Notes under the pieces: generated by a model
The model's input: only the letters and a program-made list of their open reading frames with translations
Databases searched by the model: none
What the model was told of the DNA's origin: nothing
Shown: positions 56,391-64,000 of the stretch, in pieces
Layout of the letters: every line of letters starts with the position of its first letter
Position numbering within the stretch: position 1 is the first letter of the stretch
Translations under genes and position numbers: made by a program
Assembly (NCBI GenBank): GCA_012845835.1
Contig: JABAKD010000007.1
Location: forward strand, 5,781,358-5,845,357
DNA from: Undaria pinnatifida
Taxonomy: Eukaryota > Sar > Phaeophyceae > Laminariales > Alariaceae
Length of the DNA: 64,000 bases
Reading direction: 5' to 3'

Positions 56391-57004
56391 TTAACTGTTT
56401 AAGCGCGCGGGGAAAAATACTGGACACAGAAAACACACAACAAATTGACACCAATGATTCCTCTAACAGCAGCGACAGCAGTACAAACCCATCAGACAGC
56501 GAAAATGATCAAGACAACAACAGCGGCAACAATAACAATTCTGGTCAATGGCCCATTATTCCCGAGATTGGTGATGGTGCATGTTTATTAAGATGTATCT
56601 CGCGTCGTGTGCACAACAACCCAGCTTTACATCACATCGTCCGTGCACATATTATTGCCCACATCACAACCAATTTGTACACCGTTATCCCAAGATCAGG
56701 TTTCAACACTTTCCACGACAGCATCTTAGCTGGAGCAAATCAAGAACTTGTGGAAGTCGCTGGATCTCAACCTACTACATATTCGAGTGTTGAAGAGTAT
56801 ATCCACTTCATGTCACAGCCTTACGCATATGCTACAAACGGAGAATTAATTGCTGCCACGCAGTTATACGGAGTGGACTTTCGAATAACTTATCACACCG
56901 AGCCTCAGCAATATCCCAACCCTCCTCCTCCAAATGTCTGTGATATCTTATATTATCCATATTCTTTCCACTACGCATCCCTCCGATATACACCTTCTGC
57001 ATAA
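56343..57004 (+). pseudogene. OTU-family cysteine protease gene, frame-broken near the start
   Basis: The frame to 57004 has an N-terminal Ser/Asn/Asp-rich linker (SSNSSDSSTNPSDSENDQDN) then an OTU fold of about 150 residues. The catalytic loop is DGACLLRC with Cys at 56582-56584. The C-terminal catalytic His lies in FHYASL at 56969-56971. OTU enzymes cleave ubiquitin or ubiquitin-like chains, and the spacing and motifs fit an active-type domain. The ATG at 56343 is not in this frame. An 8-bp tandem duplication ACTGTTTA (56386-56401) shifts the frame and creates a stop at 56400-56402; a single copy of those 8 bases would keep the frame continuous. No in-frame ATG precedes the domain. AATAAA follows at about 57232. 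OTU genes occur both as host genes and as cargo of mobile elements, and the setting here suggests the latter. Confidence 0.8.
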
Positions 57005-57410
57005 ATACTTCATCATCAGTTGTAGTCATTCGACTTGCGTCGCCCCCGGGAGGCACGTGTCCACCTCCCGAAGGGGAACCTTGTATAATGTACGATACTA
57101 CCAATCGCTTGCTCTTTCTTGTGTTTTTTTTTGTTTTTTTGGCTGCCCACTTTTTTTGGTTTCCTGATGACCTGCGATGAGACTGATTGCGTCTATTTTT
57201 TTTACACGACCAGCCGAGTAGGGTGTGGGCTAATAAAGATAGAGGGGGAGGGCAGGTGAAGGGGGACATAAATGGGAACCTATAAATAATGCAGGCACGC
57301 GAACGAATCATGCGGTCTCTATCGTCAGGCTAACACACAAGCCAAATGTACGCCTAGAGGTTGCCGTCAATGAACCGCCCTCGTTCTGGGTGTGATTCAA
57401 CAGCAACTTA
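57005..57410. other. 3' flank of the OTU gene
   Basis: Contains AATAAA near 57232 and T-rich DNA. No further gene. Confidence 0.45.
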
Positions 57411-57480
57411 TATATAATAAACACTTCGCGCACTGGATATCACCTCATGATCTTTCTAGAGCCATCCATTCCGCTGCTTC

Positions 57481-57517
<37 letters not shown>

Positions 57518-58300
57518 AGCGCCCCCGCCCCCCACCTCCCCAGCCCCCACCCATTCCACCCTCACATCCTCGAACACTCCGCCCTCTCTCTACTCACTGA
57601 TTGTACGACTTACCCCAAAATATACATGATAATATGATGCCTTATTTCCAAAACCGTCACATTTATGCCCTTAAAATAATATATAGTTTCCACGCACAGA
57701 TTTCTGCCACACCCGCCCCACCCCTGCCCCACCCCCCACCCCTATGACAAACCCTATGATAAACTGGTGCATTTTTCAATTTTTTTCTTCCAAAACAGTC
57801 AGATTTATCCCCTTGAAGGATTTATAGCTTCCACGCACAAATTGCCCGCCGGGCCGCCCCCCTCCCCAGTCCCCCCGCCCCCCTCCCCCTTACCCCCCCC
57901 CCCAGTCCCCCCGCCCCCCCCCCTTACCCCCCCCCTCCAACCCCGCTCGCTTTTGATCAAAACCAGGCCCCCACGTCCTTCAAAACTCCGTCCTCCCCTC
58001 ACCGGTTATTCGACTTACAAGATTCACTTGATAAACGGATACATTTCCTTCCACAGCTGTCAGATTTTGTACCCCTCAGAAACGGGTTTTATAGTTTTCG
58101 CGCACAGACTGGCTGACATCACCCTGTTGACCCTGATAGCTACACTGTAGTTGTAAGGGGAGTCGCCGACCTATATCCTTGATAAGGACACACAACCCGT
58201 AATACGCGCGATCGGAGTATCACACACAGCTTGCAAAGATGAGTTTCGACAAAATCTTCGATCTCACAGCTGGAGTGTATTTTAATTTTTTGTAATATAT
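57411..58300 (-). repeat. G-homopolymer-rich TIR family, minus orientation
   Basis: Poly-C modules (57483-57517 and 57840-57940) and then the complete terminal domain, ending ATGAGTTTCGACAAAATCTT ... CACAGCTGGAGTGTATTTTA at 58240-58285. Confidence 0.8.
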
Positions 58301-59949
58301 CAGACATCGGTATTAGCAGTTATGCGTACTTCTTAGCGAGTACTGTGCCCAAATTCAAAATTCAAAGGACTGACGCTCGAAGTTTCTGAGCAGAGCCATC
58401 AAGCACCATCCACCATCCAACTTCCAGCCGAGAGGGTGTACGACGATCTGCAAGGGGGAGGTAAACTAAAGGGCTCGAAATGGAGCAGCACCAAAACCAC
58501 GCAGGGGTGTGTCGTTCTGCAACTGAATGGTACGCAAGATGCACCATCAACACCTCTCCGTCCACTATTTAAAAATTGTGCAAACGCGCACAGGGATCAC
58601 ACTAGACAAGCTAGCCAGTAATCGTCACAACGCTAGTAGCGGGTTCTCCATCTTCAAGGTCCCCCCCTGCGAAAAAAAAAAAGGTATAGCAGTACGCATG
58701 GAAGGAAGCAGCAGCAGTAAACAACAAAAGACAGCAGCAACGAGAAGGGAAAGACGGAGCACGCAACGAAGCAACAGGAGAAGGGAGCAGGTTGAATGAG
58801 GTGCAATCGACACTGACAAAAACAATCAACTGCAACCGCACTAAGCAATAGCACGAGGCTACCAAGATGGAGAAGGTGCAAAGTTTTCCCCCAAGAGTGG
58901 CGCATCGAAGTGGACCTAACGCGTCCGCGGCCGCGGGACCAACTGATGTCGCGCCTCAAGCGCCCATAAAATATTGGTTCCAGATCTCCCTGATATCAAC
59001 CCCGTGAAAGTTGCCCGTGGATTTTGGCGCATTCCATTGTAATTCAGGCCTCGCGCACCTCTCCTCTTGTCGCCGGGGGTCCCCTCAACTCTACTCCACA
59101 AAACCACGCCGTCCCCGGTGATGATTTTACCAAGTCAAAACTATTATCACCGCACGTTCCTATTACAGTGTTGGGGTCACCGTCGGTGAGACTCCTATCA
59201 AACGGAACACAAAACTAACAGGAGCAAGCAACCGGAGCGGTACGCGAACACTGGCGTATGCGCTGTACTCAAACTGCAAATAAACACCAAACAGCAGCAA
59301 CAGCAGCAGCAGCAGCTGCAACAGCAGGTTAGAAGAAAAAGGTCGGCTACATGAACGACATTACGAATTGGGTACCTCCGACATGGCCCTCCAACATGAC
59401 CCTCCGACATGACGTCAGAGTAGTTTCGCAAGGAGTTCGTTTATACCAGCTTGATGCCGTTTGCTGTGATGTGTACCAATGTAGCCCACCTTCTTACGCC
59501 ACGCTTACAACGGAGTGTGTTCGTTACTCGGGCAGGATCGGGAGGTCATCTTGACTCGAGGCCATTTCGATTTCTTTCACGACGCCTGCACTCGTACCCA
59601 ACGCCTGGAATTTCGCGCGTGCTTCCGCAGCGTCCCGGTTCATCATCTGGCAGGAGCGTCAAGTTGGGCGGGGGGGTGGCTGGAGACTTAGACGGCAGCA
59701 CAAGCAAAGCCAGCTCACAAGTCGGAAGGCACGCCAAAGTACACACGTACTGTTGTACTTGTACGATGCAAGGATGGTGGGTATCTGCTGTGCACGCATC
59801 TGACTTCAAGTTATATTTGCTGCACGCTTGCATTTATTTGTCAGCGTTTTTAATAAGGGTGCGCGTCGCTCTTACGGTGCGGGGGTGCGGCAGCTTCCAG
59901 TTGCAACGAGGTGCAGCGCGGTACTATCGAACCGCACCGTAGCTGCATC
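58301..59949. other. Unassigned stretch with CAG-rich tracts
   Basis: (CAG)n-type interrupted tracts lie at about 58705-58740 and 59291-59330. Short open frames on both strands have no supporting context. Confidence 0.4.
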
Positions 59950-60196
59950 ATCGCACCGCACCGCACCGCACCGCACCGCACCGCACCGCACCGCACCGCA
60001 CCGCACCGCACCGCACCGCACCGCACCGCACCGCACCGCACCGCACCGCACCGCACCGCACCGCACCGCACCGCACCGCACCGCACCGCACCGCACCGCA
60101 CCGCACCGCACCGCACCGCACCGCACCGCACCGCACCGCACCGCACCGCACCGCACCGCACCGCACCGCACAGCACCGCACCGCGCCGCACCGCAC
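59950..60196. repeat. CCGCA pentanucleotide microsatellite
   Basis: About 49 nearly perfect CCGCA units, with two variants near the right end. Because five is not a multiple of three, every frame cycles through the same residues (HRTAP repeats on plus, CGAVR repeats on minus). All frames are therefore open but not genic. Confidence 0.97.
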
Positions 60197-60919
60197 GCTC
60201 CTGCAAAAAGAACAACCACACCACGCCACCACGGGTCGGTCCTACATATGATGGCACGCGTTTGCGTTTGCGTCGTACCGCGAACAGCCTTGCGTTTGCA
60301 TCTACGACAAGTAGTCCAGTTCAACCACACTACTGAAATGTAAAACACACCCTCTTACCCCAGGCCTTGCGAATTTCATACTGGCTTCGTCCCAACAAAA
60401 GGAAGCAAAAGAAGCAGGTTAGATGCTATGACGGCTTCAGGAAAAGTGGAGACAGCCTAGTTGGACCCTTGTTGCTATATACGTTTCCTTCTCCGCGGAA
60501 GGATGGCATGTCCCTGCCTGCCTACGCCCCCTCTAAATTACAGTTGGTACCCGTACATGGTACCTGGTACGTACCTTCTCCTTATTATCTTGGTTAAAAA
60601 GTAGGCGCCCTCCGAAAAAAAGCATCCAAGTACCGCAGCTTCTCATGGTCATGAGCGCCCGCCAAGCACCCAAACATCCCGCAGAATGTATTATTCCAAT
60701 CACATTCGAGGTCTGACCTCGTGCATCTCGTTTGTCCATCACGGCCGTCTCCAATCGCGTAAGCAAGGTTCGCTTAGCAGTGCTTTGCTCTAGCCTCGTG
60801 CTTTTCTCTCTTTCTTCGTTCTATTTTTTCGTCCCCCCCCTTTTTACCCATTTTTTATCGCCTCCAGCGGCTATTTAACTCCCAAAATTATTTCCCACCT
60901 TACAAAACGTTCGCCCAAA
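60197..60919. other. Unassigned stretch
   Basis: No gene is supported. GTACCTGGTACGTACC near 60558-60575 is one of many palindromic words of this type in the window. Confidence 0.4.
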
Positions 60920-62510
60920 CGGCCGCGCTTCAAATCAAACGGCGCTACGACTTACACCCTTGGGCACGCGAACACCCTCGCAGCGCACAACTCACACCCT
61001 CTATTTCTTTCCCTCGCCGGATACACCGCGCTCCTCGGCGTTGTGCTGGCACTTTTGCGCCTATGCTGTTTGATCCTGCCCGTGTGGTCTGCCGTGTCGG
61101 CGTGCGGCGGCGACTGCGTCCTTCAGTTTTCGGCTTCTGCATATTTCCTCTCGCTGGTTCTCCTGCCGCAGCTTATCTCCGCCGCGTGCTGTGGGTGTCT
61201 GCTTTGAGCCTCTTCGCGCGTTCTAGGCTCCTCCTTCTCTGCGGCTGCGTGTTCTTGGCCCTCTTCAAACCTTACGGCGTACCACCTCCGCGTGCTGCGG
61301 CGGAATGTCCGCACACACACCATGCAGCGGGACATCCGTACAGCAGAGCGGTATCTTGACGACTGGGGAGACCAACTCCTCCGATACACATTCACAGTGC
61401 TCTCTCTGTGTAGTACATATACATGTGTAGCGCAGCAGTACTCCTGCGTGTTTGCGTGTGTAGGATACGCGTACGTGTTCGAACCTGCCATACTACCTCA
61501 CCTTCCTCCAGCGCTCCTGCGGTACAAATCCCTTCCATCACATGTGTATGCAGGTGTGTACACGGCACTGCTTATACGCTGCGCACTCAGCATGGTCACA
61601 GCAGTGTGTATATGCACAGCGGTGTGCACACAGCTCTTGCTGTGTGTAGCACATACATGCATAGCGAAGCAGTACTCCTGGGTGTTTGCGTGTGTAGGAT
61701 GCGCGTGCGTGTTCGAACCTGACATACTACCTCACCTTTCTCCAGCGTTCCTGTGGTACAAATCCCTTCCATCATCACCTGTTTATGCAGGTGTGTTCAG
61801 CGGTGTGCACACAGCTCTCACCGTGTGTGTAGTACAGACATGTGTAGCGCAGCAGTAGTACTCCTATGTGTTTGCGTGTGTAGAATACGCGTAAGTGGTG
61901 GAACCTGCCATACTATGTATATAGTCTTTGCGTCTCCAGCTACGGCCGTGCGTCCTGTAACAAGTGTTCGTGTCTTTCAGCACGTTACATCCTACACCTG
62001 CGTACAACGTATCCCATGCGCACAATGTCATCACACCATGCGGCCTCCCTCGCCAAATTCTGCTGTTCCCTTTACAGGGGACTAAGTACGAGCGTCCTAT
62101 CGGGGTGACATTCTCCGCCTCAAAGCAAAAGTCGCCGACTAAACATTCCGCCACTCCCGACGATCGCCAAGTGCCGTCTCGCGCAGTCAAGTGTGCCAAA
62201 ACAATCCGCGACTCCCGACGATCGCCAAGTGCTTTCTCGTGCAGTCCAGTGTGACAAAACATTCAGCCACTCCCGACGATCGTCAAGTGCCTTCTCGCGC
62301 AGTCCAGTGTGACAAAAAATTCCGCTACTACCGATGATCGCCAAGTGCCTTCTCGCGCAGTCGAGTGTGACAACACATTCTGCCACTCACTCCCGACGAT
62401 CGCCAAGTGCCCTCTCGCGCAGCGAGCCACCAGTCAAGTGTAACAGAACACTTCTCCACTTACACAAAAAACACTTAGTTACTAGTCTAAACATGTATTG
62501 TTTCCTTGGG
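60920..62510 (+). repeat. 2.4-kb composite repeat, copy 2, right part
   Basis: Follows 52465-54290 in order. It shares GCTTCAAATCAAACG, CACCCTCTATTTCT, ATACACC.CGCTCCTCGGCGT, TTCTAGGCTCCTCCTTCTCT, GGCGTACCACCTCC, the TGTTCGAACCTG repeats, and finally the 57-bp array. It rejoins the left part at 54833, so about 6.1 kb is inserted. Confidence 0.82.
62140..62455 (+). repeat. 57-bp minisatellite array, locus 3
   Basis: About six units with the same consensus as loci at 31811 and 53925, ending CGAGCCACCAG and ACACTTCTCCACTTACAC. Confidence 0.88.
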
Positions 62511-63029
62511 GTATTCCTCGGCTCCAAGGTGACTGGAGCCTGTCCTGTGACCACGGACTTGATTATGCGAGTTAAGGTAAGGACATCGACAATACTGAGG
62601 AAACACAAACATTGAATGTTATATACCTGAAAGTATGTACCATATACCTGGCTTAATACATTCCAGATACCTGGTACGATCAATACCACATACCTGTGTG
62701 ACAATCTGTAGACTGTGCCTATATTTTATAGTTTTGACACTAGACAATTAGCGTCATACTCTAGTGCCGGTCGCCCTGGTGGGTGGTTTAGGGGTTCCCC
62801 TCGAATACTACTATTTTTGTAGAATAGGAAATTCTGTTGTTCGAATGCCACGAGGGTCGAATTATTAGTACGTTCTATGTACGAAAACATCTTATCAGGT
62901 ATTAATAGGAATCAACTGCCGTGAGGGCCGTGCAGTGTGGGTAGTATGCGCAAATCCATACAGGCCGATGAGATATTAAAAGGCTTTGAAGGCTTCTCTC
63001 TGTGGAAGTTAATGCATATACCGTACTGT
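62511..63029. other. Unassigned stretch
   Basis: Short TACCTGGTA-type words recur at 62620-62700. No gene or RNA is supported. Confidence 0.4.
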
Positions 63030-63375
63030 AGCTCCAATGCATCCCCCCCCCCCCAAGTTTGTTTGTTTGTTTGTTTGATTGTTTGTTTATTTGTTTTCCC
63101 GCCTTTTTGTGTAAACGCCCCACCTACAATCGAAATCGGCCAGAGTAACATACACTTCTACGTATTTGATATCAGTTGACAATTTTTCTAGCCATCTGTG
63201 ACGTAGCTTTCATTCACCGCCCCCCCCCCCCCTCCCCCCCCCCCTCCCCCCCCCCTCCACCCCCCCTCCCCCCCCCCCTCCCCCCCCCCTCCCCCCCCCC
63301 CTCCCCCCCCCCTTCCCCCCCCCTCCCCCCCCCCCCTTCTTGATGAAACCCAGGCCCCCATGTCCTCAAAAACTC
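63030..63375 (-). repeat. G-rich family fragment (minus) with a (C7-11 T)n tract
   Basis: CACCTACAATCGAAATCGGCC and ATCTGTGACGTAGC match the family. From about 63218 to 63336 the sequence is runs of C separated by single T or CT. After it ACCCAGGCCCCCATGTCCTC is the family module that normally follows. The family sequence stops in AAAAACTC, directly before the rRNA fragment. Confidence 0.75.
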
Positions 63376-63510
63376 AGTGCCCCGAAGCTACCATCCGGAG
63401 GATTATGACTGAACGCCTCTAAGTCAGAATCCATGCTGAAAAGTGACGATGCACTTGCTCCGACTTCACGAACGGCTGTATACACGTGTGATGTCCTCAC
63501 TCTCCGCCTC
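63376..63510 (+). rRNA. Large-subunit (25-28S) rRNA 3'-region fragment
   Basis: CCGAAGCTACCATCCG then GATTATGACTGAACGCCTCT and AAGTCAGAATCCATGCTGAA match the highly conserved region near the 3' end of nuclear LSU rRNA. Similarity probably continues, less clearly, toward 63650. No upstream LSU sequence is present: the fragment is joined to a C-rich dispersed repeat. It is therefore a partial copy or pseudogene rather than a complete rDNA unit. The contig could also run into diverged rDNA, but the left side excludes an intact gene. Confidence 0.85.
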
Positions 63511-64000
63511 CCGAAATGGATAGGGCAGTTTGTATCCTACACCAATAATTGGCAAGCGGTTTAGGCCCCAAAATAATTACCGCTGATAAAAAAAGGCTGC
63601 CTAACCGTTCACCTAACCTACGTTGTACGTCTGAGTCCCGTTTGTAGCCGGCGGTGGTTGGGTAATATACCACATTTTTGTATGGAGTAGTTGAAAATCA
63701 TTAAGCTAGGGCTCGACCCCCATGGTCTTACCTGCCTACCCATAGTACAGGCCAATCAGAATGCTCCATATAGGCCTTTTATTTTATTTTGACACAGTCC
63801 CTCCCCATAGTACACCATAGTACAGGCCAATCAGCGAGCGACACGGGGGTTGTGGGCGGCGCAACTCTGGTATTACAAGTAGTAGTGCTGCTGTAGACTA
63901 GTACTGCTGTGTTCGTGCGCCCATGGACGTGCAAGGCGCTGCAGTCGCGCCGGCAGAGCCCTGGCTGCCGTCACCGCCATATGGCTTTTCGTTTCCTGCG
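63511..64000. other. Possible continuation of the rRNA end, then unassigned DNA
   Basis: 63511-63680 may be the last, variable part of LSU rRNA or its 3' external spacer. From 63733 the phrase CCATAGTACAGGCCAATCAG occurs twice (about 63741 and 63814). GTAGTAGTGCTGCTGTAGAC-type tracts follow. No gene. Confidence 0.4.

Noticed and set aside
59828-60348. Histidine/arginine/proline-repeat and cysteine/glycine-repeat open frames
   Set aside because: Direct translation of the CCGCA microsatellite in every frame on both strands.

Overview
The window is eukaryotic nuclear DNA from a gene-poor, repeat-dominated region. The evidence is spliced exons with GT-AG introns, TTAGGG/CCCTAA blocks, a fragment of nuclear large-subunit rRNA, eukaryotic DNA-transposon families (Mutator-like, Harbinger-like, Tigger/pogo-like) and no bacterial gene organisation. 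The flavour (short CAG/GTAGTA-rich tracts, long G or C homopolymers, many TIR elements) would fit a stramenopile such as a brown alga. That is a guess from texture, not a demonstrated assignment.

Layout. Positions 1-8160 are one copy of an old dispersed repeat, split by a 7.0-kb Mutator-like element (608-7621) with ~115-120-bp TIRs and a 9-bp target duplication. This element carries a minus-strand, intron-containing gene. Positions 22640-30900 are a second copy of the same repeat. It lacks that element but is split by an 800-bp Harbinger-like element (22930-23729, TTA duplication) and a 6.2-kb Tigger/pogo-like element (24216-30402, TA duplication). Each copy shows the empty site for the other's insertions. 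The Tigger-like element holds a broken CENP-B/pogo-type transposase. Its 4.5-kb intron has been invaded by a 3.9-kb foldback-like element made of a self-complementary 12-bp GGAAGCTTCC satellite.

Throughout 9.3-58.3 kb lie many copies, in both orientations, of a G-homopolymer-rich family with an AT-rich, highly conserved terminus. Some pair as inverted repeats. Between them are a 268-bp MITE family (two copies), a 740-bp Tigger-type MITE, a tiny poly(A)-tailed retroposon (two clear copies and one decayed copy), and several tandem arrays. From 51.9 kb a 2.4-kb composite repeat is duplicated in tandem. Its second copy is split by about 6 kb that contains an OTU-protease gene with a duplicated 175-bp 5' region, another G-rich repeat and a 245-bp CCGCA microsatellite. 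Near the right end a fragment of the 3' end of LSU rRNA abuts a C-rich repeat.

Likely host-type coding material is limited. There is the OTU-fold protease (56.3-57.0 kb, apparently frame-broken near its start), a putative small secreted cysteine-rich protein (43.07-43.88 kb), and a few exon-like open frames of unknown identity. Nearly everything else is mobile-element sequence, satellites or unassigned intergenic DNA. No gene network can be inferred; the history read here is serial nested transposition.
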